A stretch of DNA of 58,367 nt from positions 1 through 58,367 of the forward strand of contig JAIBBK010000022.1 in the NCBI GenBank assembly GCA_019694675.1. Direction: 5' to 3'. A program made the position numbers and the translations under genes. Within the stretch, counting starts at the first letter, position 1, and each line of letters begins with the position of its first letter. This document shows, in pieces, positions 46,024 through 54,975 of the stretch. Under the pieces are notes generated by a model that ran no database searches, had not been told where the DNA came from, and saw nothing but the letters and a program-made list of their open reading frames with translations. This DNA comes from Ignavibacteria bacterium. Lineage in GTDB: Bacteria > Bacteroidota > Ignavibacteria > Tepidaquicellales > Tepidaquicellaceae.

Positions 46024-47793
46024 CTATCTCGTGAGAGTCATCTTACGCACGAGCATGTTGCCGCCGGAAGAAACTCTGTAAATGTAAACGCCGCTCGGGA
46101 GGCCTTCAGTGCTTAAGCTGTAGCTGTAACTTCCCGCCTGCAGATCTTGTCTGAACGGCTCCGCTATCTTCCTTCCGAGCATGTCAAATATTTCGAGTGA
46201 AGTCATACCTGCCCGGTTGAGGGAAAATCCTATGACCGTCTGCCCGTTGAACGGGTTGGGATAATTCTGCTCAAGCCGGAATGACCCGGGGATCTCGGTT
46301 GAAGTCTGCGTGATTCCCACAGGCCCCAGAGTTCCGTTGTAGTTCAGGTTCTGTGCATAGATGCCGCCTCTGCCGAACTGCGTTGAGTTTCTGCCGTCGA
46401 GCCATGCGCCGACTATCATTCCGTTTTGAGTCATTGATGTTACCATGCCGGCCTTAGGACTTGCAACGTTGCTTACTTCCACCACTCCCGGCGGAGGCCA
46501 AATAAGCTGTCCTGCTCTTCCTGCCCTGAATCCGTAAGTTATTGCGTTCAGCTCCGCCTTCGAATAAGTGACAATTGCATTCGTATCTTTCGCATGGCAG
46601 GAAACTCCGAATATGCTGAACGTGTCAAGCGCTGAAAAGGCCTTGCCGTTGTTTCCCCAAAGCCTTGCCCCTGCTGACGAAAACAACTGCCCGTAAACAC
46701 CCTGATGATCCTGAGTTGCAGCATCCGCCTGGATCCAGAACATGTATGTCTCGCCGGTCTGGCTCATGTAAGCTAAGTAAGGATCAACATGGAAGAACTG
46801 ATTATTGACCGAGCCTTCGACACCGTTAGCGGGAAACAGCGCCTGCCCCGACGCACTGAACCTGTGAGCCCTTGCGTAAAGCACATTGCTTTCGGATGTA
46901 AAGAATGAATAGAGCGCGCCGCCGTTTCCGTCCGGATAGATCTTCGGCACACAGTAGATAGGCACTCTGTTGCCTGTGTTTGTATAAACAGTTGCAAGCG
47001 TGTTCCACACCGGACTTCCGCCTGAGTTGTACTTCATCGAGAAGACGGAAATGTTGTCGGGTATGAAACTGCCTGTTGTGTCCTTCGGCCCGTATGCCCA
47101 GCTTACAATGTAGTTTCCGTTCTCTGCCGCAACCACATCCGGATACTGGTATCTCTTGTTGCCCGGATCCTTTACGTCTATCGGATTTGCGAACTGCGGC
47201 ACGCCGGCCGAATTCAATCTTTGCATTGTGAACCATGTGTTATTCTCGGCTGTGTTGATGAACCACCATACGACTGCATAGCTCCCGTCTGTAAGCGGAG
47301 CAACTTTGGGCCACACCTGATACTTAGTAAACTGCGTGGTCAGTGTTACACCGTTCGGCCCCCAAAGGAACTGCCCCGATGAGGATATCTTGTATGCGAA
47401 AGGATTTGCGATCGTGTCTGATCCCGAATTCCTGATATCGGAAAACACAAGTATTGCGTTATCCTGCGCATCGGACTTCAGATCGTAGTCTCCCAGAAAA
47501 CCGTTTTGCGGATTGGCGCTCACAAGCAGGCCGTCATCAGCAAACTGTTTCACGCCCTGTGCATTGAGCCGCTGGATATAAACTCTGTACGACCCGCTTC
47601 TTCCGTCAAACCAGCTAATGAAACATCCTCCGTCGCTTGTGGCGGCGACTTTAGGCAGAAGCTGTGATGTATTGATGTCGCAGATCTTAAGGTTTGTCTG
47701 GGGGTTGGATGACCATTGCGCCTGCAATGCCGGTGAACTTAGAATGAGCATTGCCGCGACGAGCAAATTAAGAATGAAGAATTTGTCCTTCAT
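46024..47793 (-). CDS. secreted repeat protein with type IX sorting domain
   Basis: 589-residue exported protein. A signal peptide ends near LQA (residue 25). Residues about 30-490 form repeated beta segments of the type WFDGRSGSYRVYIQRLNAQGVKQF, each with a G-x-Q/P-LW or similar turn, probably a propeller. The last 85 residues are a sorting domain (FRLEQNYPNPFNGQTVIGF to VRKMTLTR). It is an extracellular or surface protein of unknown role. It lies between the creatininase-family gene and the first composite repeat. Confidence 0.85.
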   Translation of the reverse strand: MKDKFFILNLLVAAMLILSSPALQAQWSSNPQTNLKICDINTSQLLPKVAATSDGGCFISWFDGRSGSYRVYIQRLNAQGVKQFADDGLLVSANPQNGFLGDYDLKSDAQDNAILVFSDIRNSGSDTIANPFAYKISSSGQFLWGPNGVTLTTQFTKYQVWPKVAPLTDGSYAVVWWFINTAENNTWFTMQRLNSAGVPQFANPIDVKDPGNKRYQYPDVVAAENGNYIVSWAYGPKDTTGSFIPDNISVFSMKYNSGGSPVWNTLATVYTNTGNRVPIYCVPKIYPDGNGGALYSFFTSESNVLYARAHRFSASGQALFPANGVEGSVNNQFFHVDPYLAYMSQTGETYMFWIQADAATQDHQGVYGQLFSSAGARLWGNNGKAFSALDTFSIFGVSCHAKDTNAIVTYSKAELNAITYGFRAGRAGQLIWPPPGVVEVSNVASPKAGMVTSMTQNGMIVGAWLDGRNSTQFGRGGIYAQNLNYNGTLGPVGITQTSTEIPGSFRLEQNYPNPFNGQTVIGFSLNRAGMTSLEIFDMLGRKIAEPFRQDLQAGSYSYSLSTEGLPSGVYIYRVSSGGNMLVRKMTLTR

Positions 47794-47880
47794 ATTCCCT
47801 TCCTGTTTTTTGCGGGAAAGCTAATCTTAATTAAGAAGATTGTAAAGGAATAAGCCGGTTATGGTGTGATCCTCCGCCAC

Positions 47881-48520
47881 TCTGTCAAAGACGATATACT
47901 TACGAATGCCCTCTACAGTGAGGATTCTATTCGCAGAAAGCTAATCGCTTTCTTTTGAACCCTTCGGCAGGCTCAGGGCAGGCTAAAGAAAGCTCCAAAG
48001 AAAAATCGCCTGTCCGCCGTTTTTCGCTTCAAGAGAACTGTTACTTGACAGACGGACGGGTTGTTCCTGCGATAATCGGAAAAGTGTTTAATATCGATTT
48101 GCTTTCATCACATTCTCTTCTTTATGAAAATGTTCTGGACAACATTGCTCTCGTCCAAACCGATTTGCTCACGAATGCCCTCTACAGTGAGGATTCTATT
48201 CGCAGAAAGTTAATCGCTTTCTTTTGAACGATCAAAAGAAAGCTTAGCAAAGAAAAATCGCCCGCTGTCGCGTAACTGCCTAAAATTGCTCACTCCAGCT
48301 GCGAGAATTTCAACTCCTCATCCCGACAATTGCAGAGAACTGCAATTATCGGGATTCGTCAAACAGGAAATTCTCGCTACGCTGTCGTTCGCAATTTTCA
48401 GACGGCAATTACGCTGAGGCGGGTTGTTCCTGCGACAATAAGAAAAGTGTTTAATATCGATTTGCTTTCATCACATTCTCTTCCTTATGAAAATGTTTTG
48501 GATGGCACTGTCACATTGTA
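47881..48520. repeat. composite foldback repeat, copy 1
   Basis: Two linked modules. Module 1 (47881-48060): TACGAATGCC..CAGTGAGGATTC, GCTTTCTTT/AAAGAAAGC arms whose loop holds CCTTCGGCAGGCTCAGGGC (47961-47979). Module 2 (48165-48416): the same lead-in, a 11-bp stem GCTTTCTTTTG/CAAAAGAAAGC (48217-48244), and a large nested foldback with arm pairs GCGTAACTGCC/GGCAATTACGC, AAAATTGC/GCAATTTT, GCGAGAATTTC (48301)/GAAATTCTCGC (48367) and a central hairpin ATCCCGACAATTGCAG/CTGCAATTATCGGGAT (48320-48355). A further shared segment (GTGTTTAATATCGATTTGC) follows each module. No gene is supported here. Confidence 0.88.
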
Positions 48521-48694
48521 AACCTCCGCTCAAAGCTTATTCACAGAAAAGAGCATGACAGAATTGTAACATGCCGGAGAACAACAATTGCCATGCCAGA
48601 CGCAGGAATTTTCTGCAGTCAGCAGGCGTGACTAAATCAAGAGAATTGAAATAAGAATTTTCCGGGATTAATTTTGAGAGGAAATCATACGGAT

Positions 48695-49216
48695 ATGAAG
48701 ATCACAAACTTCGAGTTCAAGGCAGGCATGGGAAACATCTCCTTGCTTGAAGAAAGACTCAAAGAGCTCGGTCCGGATTATGTCGGAGAGGACAATCAGA
48801 CAGACACTTATTTTCAGGTGCCGCACGGAAGGCTGAAGCTCCGCGAAGGCAACATCGAAACAGCTTTGATCTATTACGAACGCGAAGATGAGTCGGGCGC
48901 AAGGCAGTCGGATGTTATCCTCTACAAGCACAAACAGGGATCCGCGCTGAAGAAAATACTCACAAAACTTCACGGCGTTAAAGCTGTAGTAAAGAAGAAG
49001 CGGAGGATCTACTTCATAGACAATGTCAAATTCCACTTTGACAATGTTAAGGGCATCGGGACATTCATTGAAGTTGAGGCAATTGACGAAACGGGCAAGA
49101 AGAGCGCGGAAAGTCTCAGACAGCAGTGCATGAAATACGCTGACTTCTTCGGCATCACCGAAGACGAATACGTACCCGGTTCATACTGCGACATGGTCAT
49201 GCAGAATGCGGAATGA
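48695..49216 (+). CDS. CYTH-domain protein, class IV adenylate cyclase-like
   Basis: 173-residue CYTH protein, a tunnel fold that binds triphosphates. The N-terminal motif is KITNFEFKAG, a variant of the usual ExExK (here NFEFK), followed by QTDTYFQVPHGRLKLREG and ALIYYEREDESGARQSDV, with the later basic KKKRRIYFIDNVKFHFDNV and FIEVEA. The close family includes class IV adenylate cyclases, thiamine triphosphatase-like and triphosphatase enzymes. ATG at 48695 is used; an in-frame TTG seven codons upstream is less likely. It sits between the two composite repeat copies. Cyclase versus triphosphatase activity cannot be decided from sequence. Confidence 0.85.
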   Translation: MKITNFEFKAGMGNISLLEERLKELGPDYVGEDNQTDTYFQVPHGRLKLREGNIETALIYYEREDESGARQSDVILYKHKQGSALKKILTKLHGVKAVVKKKRRIYFIDNVKFHFDNVKGIGTFIEVEAIDETGKKSAESLRQQCMKYADFFGITEDEYVPGSYCDMVMQNAE

Positions 49217-49262
49217 ATTTCCGAGATCGGACCATTACCGAACCATCAGCTTCCCTCTGCTG

Positions 49263-50852
49263 TCAGCGCTTTCTTTTATCCGGATCCTGCATTCGCTTTG
49301 TTTTGCTTTGCAAAGTCAGCGCGGCTTCGTGAATTGAAACGCCATTAAGCTTGCTGATGATCCACGGACGAATGTCAAAAGCATCAAACGCATTCTTCTC
49401 GTATGAGTCATCCGCAAGCAGGTCGATCTCGTACTTCATCTCTTCAAGCATGGCCAGGAATTCCTTCTCGCTTTTTAATCTGAAACTCCTGCGAAGATAC
49501 TGCTGAATTATCTTCTCAAACCGGTAAAGCTTCTTTCTCTTGCTGAAGAAATGGTACGCCGACCGCAGTGCATACTCGAGAGAATCAAAATAACCCAGTT
49601 CGTAAAATGAAATGAGCTGAATGATGCGGGCATAGCACTGATAATCCTCCGAGAGGTCTGACTTTTCAAGATTGAATATCCTCGCATTCCAGTAAGTGCA
49701 CTTGTCGAAATTCTCCAGCATGAAGTTTCCCGCGCTCAGAAAGTAATAGAGTATGATCCTCTGATACAGGCTTATGCTGTTCTCATACCCGGCAATGGAT
49801 GATGATATTCTCTCAATGGATTCTGTAAGCTCTTTTATCCTGTGCCGCATCATGTAGTGGGATATCTCGTGCACAGAGTGCGAATAGAAGATGAACACTT
49901 TGCTGTTATCCGTAATTGTGTCAGGAAATTTCTCCGGAAGCGATCTGAACTTCTCCAGAGCCATTTCGGTCTCATCGTGCTTCCCAGCTCTGATGGATGC
50001 ATTGATGAGATTGCTCAGCGAGAATATGTAATTCTCCACGGGCCCGTCAAGCATTGACGGATTATCTTCCCAGAGCTTAGTGGCTTTCATTGCATAATCA
50101 TAGGCCTCCTCCCATTTTTCGAGAGTGGAACTCCTCTGCATGTTAAGCAGAAAAAAAATATATCTGCTCTGAAAGGTCTTTGCCTCGGATTCGTCCTTAA
50201 GCAGAGGATTGTTGAACGTCCTGTCAAATTCCATCATCTGCTTCTCATCCCTCACCCTTCCTGCGCCGAAACTTCTGAGAAAAACTCCTGCCGCTTCGTT
50301 GAGCCTGTAGAAGTCAACCGTGTTCTCACACTGCTTCAGAACTTCATACTGACTGTCAAATAGCGCAGAGCTTTTCTCTGAGTATTCTTCCACCGTTGAA
50401 GTGTACTTGAGGATGTTCCTTTCGAGATTGATGAGATCGTACTGCGGCAAAGTCACATTCTTCTCCTGTGCAATTTTCATCGCCTTCCTTATGAGCTTCA
50501 GCGACTGGTCAAACAAGAGTTTGTCGAAGAGTATCTGAGCTTCCGATATCATATTGCGCAGTTCTACGGCCGGTTTGTTCGCATTGCAGAGTCTGAGCGA
50601 TTCGAGAAGCATTCCGTACATATAGTTCTTATGAACGGAAAGATTCTTAATGAACTTACCGGCATAGTCGCCTCCCTTAACTTTTGATTCATCATATGCG
50701 TCGCCTTCATCTGCCTGTGCGGCGATCTCGTCAAATAGCTTTAGATAATTTCCGTCATCGGAATAGTAAGGAAGCATCTTCTTTCTGAAAAAATTGCGCT
50801 CCTTTTTGGTCATGGATTTTATAAGACGGAATATCTCGTCGGACGACTTCAT
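49263..50852 (-). CDS. uncharacterised helical (TPR-like) protein
   Basis: About 529 residues from ATG 50852; an upstream TTG would add 11. The N-terminus SSDEIFRLIKSMTKKERNFFRKKMLPYYS matches a lineage-specific Bacteroidetes-type family I have seen but which has no assigned role. The rest is almost all helical with regular 35-40-residue spacing of aromatic and Ala/Gly positions (EKWEEAYDYAMKATKLWEDN, YECALRS-type segments), suggesting TPR-like repeats. There is no signal peptide or membrane helix. Convergent with the CYTH gene. The function is unknown; a scaffold role would fit the fold only. Confidence 0.72.
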   Translation of the reverse strand: MKSSDEIFRLIKSMTKKERNFFRKKMLPYYSDDGNYLKLFDEIAAQADEGDAYDESKVKGGDYAGKFIKNLSVHKNYMYGMLLESLRLCNANKPAVELRNMISEAQILFDKLLFDQSLKLIRKAMKIAQEKNVTLPQYDLINLERNILKYTSTVEEYSEKSSALFDSQYEVLKQCENTVDFYRLNEAAGVFLRSFGAGRVRDEKQMMEFDRTFNNPLLKDESEAKTFQSRYIFFLLNMQRSSTLEKWEEAYDYAMKATKLWEDNPSMLDGPVENYIFSLSNLINASIRAGKHDETEMALEKFRSLPEKFPDTITDNSKVFIFYSHSVHEISHYMMRHRIKELTESIERISSSIAGYENSISLYQRIILYYFLSAGNFMLENFDKCTYWNARIFNLEKSDLSEDYQCYARIIQLISFYELGYFDSLEYALRSAYHFFSKRKKLYRFEKIIQQYLRRSFRLKSEKEFLAMLEEMKYEIDLLADDSYEKNAFDAFDIRPWIISKLNGVSIHEAALTLQSKTKRMQDPDKRKR

Positions 50853-51160
50853 GCAGTTTAAGAAAGATTTGCCATTGTTATGCAATTATACAAAAATTCT
50901 TTTGGAAATGGGCTTTGGTTGTGGATCCAAATGTGAATCTGATTAAGAATGGACGATCTTTCGTTTCGCCGGCCGGCGGGCATTCATTAATTTTGAAAGC
51001 TTATCAACGGTTCCGCGCTTGTTGATTGAAGACAGGTTAGCGATCAGGGATGATTGCGCCGGCAGAAGGTTTGAGGCTGTATTTGAATTTCATTTTACAG
51101 AACGTGCGGCTTCCCCTAATACAGCCTCTGCCGGAAGCCGGATTATGTACAGCCGTCTCT

Positions 51161-51720
51161 GTCCAAGACGATTTAATTACGAATGCCCGCTACAGTGAGG
51201 ATTCTATTCGCAGAAAGTTAATCGCTTTCTTTTGAACCCTTCCGCAGGCTCAGGGCAGGCTAAAGAAAGCTCCAAAGAAAAATCGCCTGTCCGCCGTCTT
51301 TCGCTTCAAGTGAACAGTCAAACGACAGGCGGGGGGGTTGTTCTTGTGAAATTCATATAGTAAATCAATTCTCTATCGCTTTTGCAGATAGTTTTCCAAT
51401 TCAAAAAAGTCTTGGACAGCATTGATTTACAACCATTCTTGTCCAAAACGATTCTCTCACGAATGCCAACTCCAGTGATGATATTAACCACAGAATTCTA
51501 ACCGCTTTCTTTTGAACGATCAAAAGAAAGCTTAGCAAAGAAAAATCGCCCGCTGCCGCGTAATTGCCTAAAATTGCTCACTCCAGCTGCGAGAATTTCA
51601 ACTCCTCATCCCGATAATTGCAGAGTGCTGCAATTATCGGGATTCGTCAAACAGGAAATTCTCGCTACGCTGTCGTTCGCAATTTCCAGACGGCAATTAC
51701 GCTGAGGCGGGTTGTTTTTC
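51161..51720. repeat. composite foldback repeat, copy 2
   Basis: Same two modules in the same order and orientation as copy 1, 3.27 kb downstream. Module 1 has CCTTCCGCAGGCTCAGGGC in its loop (from 51238). Module 2 (about 51440-51710) keeps the nested arms: GCGTAATTGCC/GGCAATTACGC and CCCGATAATTGCAG/CTGCAATTATCGGG are perfect here, while AAAATTGC/GCAATTTC has one change. The remaining parts of the gap 50886-51890 (before 51161 and after 51720) show no gene and nothing I recognise. Confidence 0.88.
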
Positions 51721-51890
51721 AATGTTATTTAAATTGTTGAATAACTGAAGAGAACATAAGCTTGTTTCATCGTGTAAAGATATGTTGGACACTATTGACG
51801 AAGAAGTATTTTAAGTACTGCCGTATGCATTTCTTGGCTCTGCAGAATTTTGTAGTTTAGCCCTTTGCAAAACAAACCCATCACATTTCT

Positions 51891-52313
51891 ATGAACAAGT
51901 TTTTCATCACACTGGTAATTCCGGTCCTTATGTTCCTTTTCATTTCTTCGGATTCGCAGGCGCAGTCAATTTTTGATAAGTGGCCCGCTCTTGGGACATT
52001 CCATGAAGTGATGTCACAGACATTTCATCCCATGGAAGACGGAAACCTCGAGCCGATAAAGGCACGCAGTGCAGAGATGAGTGAAAAGGCTGCTTTGCTT
52101 GCGGCTTCTGAGATCCCCGCAGAATTCAATACTCCGCAGATCACAGATGCGGTAAAAAGACTTGAGGACGGGTGCAAGCTTATGACTGAAAACATTTCGG
52201 CAGGGGCAGGAGATGAAGAGATCAAAGCGTCGCTCACAAAGATGCATGATGTGTTCCATGAGATCGCAGGCCTTTGCGTTGATGAACACAAGAAGGAAGA
52301 TCCTTCAAAGTAA
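51891..52313 (+). CDS. small exported helical protein
   Basis: 140 residues with a signal peptide (ITLVIPVLMFLFISSDSQAQ, cleavage near residue 25). The mature part is about 115 residues of four likely helices, with HEVMSQTFHPMEDGNLEPIKARS, and KMHDVFHEIAGLCVDEHK near the end, a layout like cytochrome b562/c'-type bundles or metal-binding proteins. There is no CXXCH, so no covalent heme. The histidines could bind a metal or heme, but this is an inference. Alone, after composite repeat copy 2. Confidence 0.72.
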   Translation: MNKFFITLVIPVLMFLFISSDSQAQSIFDKWPALGTFHEVMSQTFHPMEDGNLEPIKARSAEMSEKAALLAASEIPAEFNTPQITDAVKRLEDGCKLMTENISAGAGDEEIKASLTKMHDVFHEIAGLCVDEHKKEDPSK

Positions 52314-52331
52314 CTTTGCCCGCAAGGCAGG

Positions 52332-52652
52332 TCAATGCCTGAAAAGCGCAAGTGAAAATTCAAAGAGTTCGGCCTTCATGACCCCGTTTACAACAGCGGG
52401 GTCATTTTCCATTATTGTGCGCGCCTCTTCTTCGCTGTCTGTTTCAAGTATGGCAATTCCCATGTCCTTGTCTGTCATCGGCATGTTCACGGTCCTTCCC
52501 GCCATCACAAGCTTGCCTTCTCCCAGCAGATTCTTCAGATAGTTGAAATGTGTTCCGACCGCTTCTTCCTCCTCCTTCTTCCAGTTACGGAAATCCCTGA
52601 GGTCTTCCCTGAGTGTGAGCCGGTAGCAATAGTGTTTCTTTCTTTCCTCCAT
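52332..52652 (-). CDS. YCII-related (YciI-like) protein
   Basis: 106 residues of the YCII domain fold, a small ferredoxin-like barrel with a conserved His-Asp pair in other members. Visible segments: HYCYRLTLREDLRDF, AVGTHFNYLKNLLGEGKLVMAGRTVN, DMGIAILETDSEEEARTIMENDPAVVNGVMKAELFEF. GTHFNYL contains the typical histidine. ATG at 52652 is chosen over an upstream TTG that would overlap the HD gene. The function in the family is not established. It is probably co-transcribed with the HD hydrolase gene, 7 bp upstream. Confidence 0.85.
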   Translation of the reverse strand: MEERKKHYCYRLTLREDLRDFRNWKKEEEEAVGTHFNYLKNLLGEGKLVMAGRTVNMPMTDKDMGIAILETDSEEEARTIMENDPAVVNGVMKAELFEFSLALFRH

Positions 52653-52659
52653 TGGACTT

Positions 52660-53094
52660 TTATTTTGTGACAAGCTCAGAGAGCTCGCGGTATGCTTTCA
52701 GATATTTGTTTAAACGCGCAATGTCCTTTTCGGTTACAGAGTTCATCCTTCTGACGTCCATATTGTCCGTAAGGTCATTCAGCTTCACGCAAACTGCAAG
52801 CCGGTTTTGCTTTATTCTCTCAATGAACTCTTCGTAATCCTCATCCGGTGTTTTCTTCGTGAGACATCTCAGGGCACTCAGTATCTTTTCGCCGAATCCT
52901 TCCAGTTTCAGATCATCAAATGTAATGTCACTGTCTTCAACAACGTCATGCAGTGCGCCGCAGATCTTTTCATCTTCCGTCCTACCCATGTTCATAACTC
53001 TGAACACATGCCCTATATACGGCTGTCCGTTCCTGTCCTTCTGCTCCGAGTGCGCTCTCACTGCAATTTCAATCGCACGTTTCAGGTCCGGCAT
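52660..53094 (-). CDS. small HD-domain hydrolase, MESH1/SpoT-like
   Basis: 144-residue single-domain HD protein. Metal-binding residues H29 (PYIGHVFRV), H49-D50 (GALHDVVEDS), with E53-D54 following, and the later KLNDLTDNMD match the (p)ppGpp hydrolase domain of SpoT/RelA and the stand-alone MESH1-like enzymes. No synthetase, TGS or ACT domain is present. It would act in the cytoplasm. Alarmone hydrolysis is the most likely activity by family; related HD enzymes act on other nucleotides. The stop lies just before the YCII gene. Confidence 0.85.
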   Translation of the reverse strand: MPDLKRAIEIAVRAHSEQKDRNGQPYIGHVFRVMNMGRTEDEKICGALHDVVEDSDITFDDLKLEGFGEKILSALRCLTKKTPDEDYEEFIERIKQNRLAVCVKLNDLTDNMDVRRMNSVTEKDIARLNKYLKAYRELSELVTK

Positions 53095-53112
53095 TCTCTT
53101 CTTCTGTTATTT

Positions 53113-54399
53113 TTATTTTTGCGATGTTCCGTCACTCTCTTTATAAGGGATCGGATCGGTGATCACTCTTGCGCCTGCCCCGAATGTGAAGTAGCTCCAG
53201 ATCCATGTGAGAAGAATGTTGAGCTTGTTCTTGAATCCGACCTGATAGAACAGATGCACAACAAGCCATGCTAGCCATCCCAGAAATCCTTTCATCTTAT
53301 AACCCATGAACTCCGCAACGGCATCCTTCCTTCCGATCGTTGCCATATTGCCTTTGTCAAAGTAGCGGAACCTCTCCCTTGGCTTACCGCTCAGGTCCCT
53401 CCGGATCTGCCTCGCCGAATGGCGTCCCTGCTGCATTGCTACGGGGCCCACTCCCGGCAGAAATTTTCCCGACTCATCCCTGAATGCGGCAATGTCTCCC
53501 ACAACAAAGATCTCGGGATGATCATCAAGGGAGCAGTTGTCATTCACAAGTATCCGTTTCTGCCTGTCGAGCTTTTCGTCAAGCTGTGTAGTGATAGGCA
53601 CGGCTTCGACTCCCGCCGCCCAGATGATGATGTTTGCAGTAATGGACTTGTCGCCTTCAAGCGTCTTAAGCAACAGCGTATGTCCGGTAATGTCCTTTAC
53701 CCTTGTGTTCAGCATCACGTTCACTCCGCGCTTTTCAAGAGCAAGTTTTGTGTAAACGGAGAGAGTTCTGTCAAATGTAGGAAGAAGATCAGAGCCGGCC
53801 TCGATCAGGGTGATCTTTGCCTTTGAAGTGTCAACGTTTCTGAAATCATTGCGTATGATCCTGTGTGACAGTTCTGCAAACGAGCCCGCCATTTCAACTC
53901 CCGTAGGGCCGCCGCCGACTATTACGTAATTCAGAAGTCTGTCAGCATCGGCCGGATCATTCTCCGCTTCTTCAAAAGAAAGAAGCAGGCGCCTTCTGAT
54001 CTGCAATGCGTCTGTCAGACTCTTGAGGCCCGAAGTGTGCTGTCTCCATTTGTCGTTTCCGAAGTAGCCCGTTCTTGCGCCGAGAGCAAGAATAAGATAA
54101 TCGTATCTCAGCTTCCTGTCGCCGAGAATTACTTCCCTGTTCTTCTTGTCAATGCCCGTGATCTCATCCATGATCACCGTAACGTTGCTCCGGTTGCGCG
54201 TGATAGACCTCGCAGGGATTGCTATATCGGCAGGACTCAGCACGGCGGATGCGATCTGATATAGCAACGGCTGAAACAGGTGATGATTGTTTCTGTCGAT
54301 CCAGATTATCTCAAGCCGCTTGTCTTTCATAAGCTTCTTAACGGCTTCAAGTCCTCCGAACCCGGCGCCTGCAACTATGACTGTCTTCTTCTCTGACAT
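53113..54399 (-). CDS. ndh: type II NADH:quinone oxidoreductase (NDH-2 family)
   Basis: 428-residue flavoprotein. FAD-binding GxGxxG is at VIVAGAGFGGLEAVKKL (residues 6-22), the NADH-binding fold at NYVIVGGGPTGVEMAGSFAEL (near 157), and the FAD motif FVVGDIAAFRD (near 295). The C-terminal region has a hydrophobic/amphipathic helix (GFLGWLAWLVVHLFYQVGFKNKLNILLTWIWSYFTF) that anchors NDH-2 enzymes in the membrane. It would oxidise NADH and reduce quinone without pumping protons. It may be expressed with the HD gene, 18 bp downstream. Related sulfide:quinone reductases lack this exact tail. Confidence 0.92.
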   Translation of the reverse strand: MSEKKTVIVAGAGFGGLEAVKKLMKDKRLEIIWIDRNNHHLFQPLLYQIASAVLSPADIAIPARSITRNRSNVTVIMDEITGIDKKNREVILGDRKLRYDYLILALGARTGYFGNDKWRQHTSGLKSLTDALQIRRRLLLSFEEAENDPADADRLLNYVIVGGGPTGVEMAGSFAELSHRIIRNDFRNVDTSKAKITLIEAGSDLLPTFDRTLSVYTKLALEKRGVNVMLNTRVKDITGHTLLLKTLEGDKSITANIIIWAAGVEAVPITTQLDEKLDRQKRILVNDNCSLDDHPEIFVVGDIAAFRDESGKFLPGVGPVAMQQGRHSARQIRRDLSGKPRERFRYFDKGNMATIGRKDAVAEFMGYKMKGFLGWLAWLVVHLFYQVGFKNKLNILLTWIWSYFTFGAGARVITDPIPYKESDGTSQK

Positions 54400-54633
54400 A
54401 TTCAGCGGGCAAAATACCTGCGGCAGGTTTCAATAACCATTTAGAAATTGGTCTTACCCAAAGGCGGTTGAGAATCAACCGAGGAATTGCCGCATTCAGG
54501 CTTCGGCACAATGGCCCGAGTTGAATACCGGTACTTTTTCGTTTGAGTTGCAGTCATAGTCGCACCGCTGAATCCTTCGTTTATTCTGTGGTTGCTTTGA
54601 ATTATTTTTGCTGATCAAAAATCAAATAGTTCA

Positions 54634-54966
54634 ATGGACACAAACTTTGTAACAACCGCTTTCGATTTTGAAGGCTGCAGAATTGTTAAAAACCTCGGAG
54701 TGGTAAGAGGTATAGTTGTAAGGTCAAGAAATCTGCTTGAGAACATAGGCGCGGCGTTTCAGACAATTGTCGGGGGAAACATCACACTTTATACGGAGCT
54801 GTGCGAGAAAACAAGGCTTGAAGCTTTTGACCTTATGGTCAGGCATGCGGACGAGATCGGCGCAAATGCGATCATCGGAATGAGGTACGATGCCAACGAC
54901 GTAATGGACGGAGTTACTGAAGTGCTCGCCTACGGAACAGCCGTGGTGATTGAGCGCAAGGCCTGA
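54634..54966 (+). CDS. YbjQ/UPF0145 family protein
   Basis: 110 residues covering the whole YbjQ (DUF74) domain: GCRIVKNLGVVRGIVVRSRNLLENIGAAFQTIVGG, TELCEKTRLEAFDLMVRHADEIGANAIIGMRYDAN, EVLAYGTAVVIE. The family forms pentamers and is often labelled heavy-metal-binding, but its role is not known. Strong glycine conservation makes the call secure. It lies alone between a leftward NDH-2 gene and a leftward membrane-protein gene. Confidence 0.93.
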   Translation: MDTNFVTTAFDFEGCRIVKNLGVVRGIVVRSRNLLENIGAAFQTIVGGNITLYTELCEKTRLEAFDLMVRHADEIGANAIIGMRYDANDVMDGVTEVLAYGTAVVIERKA

Positions 54967-54975
54967 CGGCCGGAT

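Noticed and set aside
47955..48521. Short open frames in the composite repeats (for example RRKLIAFF endings)
   Set aside because: They recur with each repeat copy, have no conserved starts and follow the foldback sequence.
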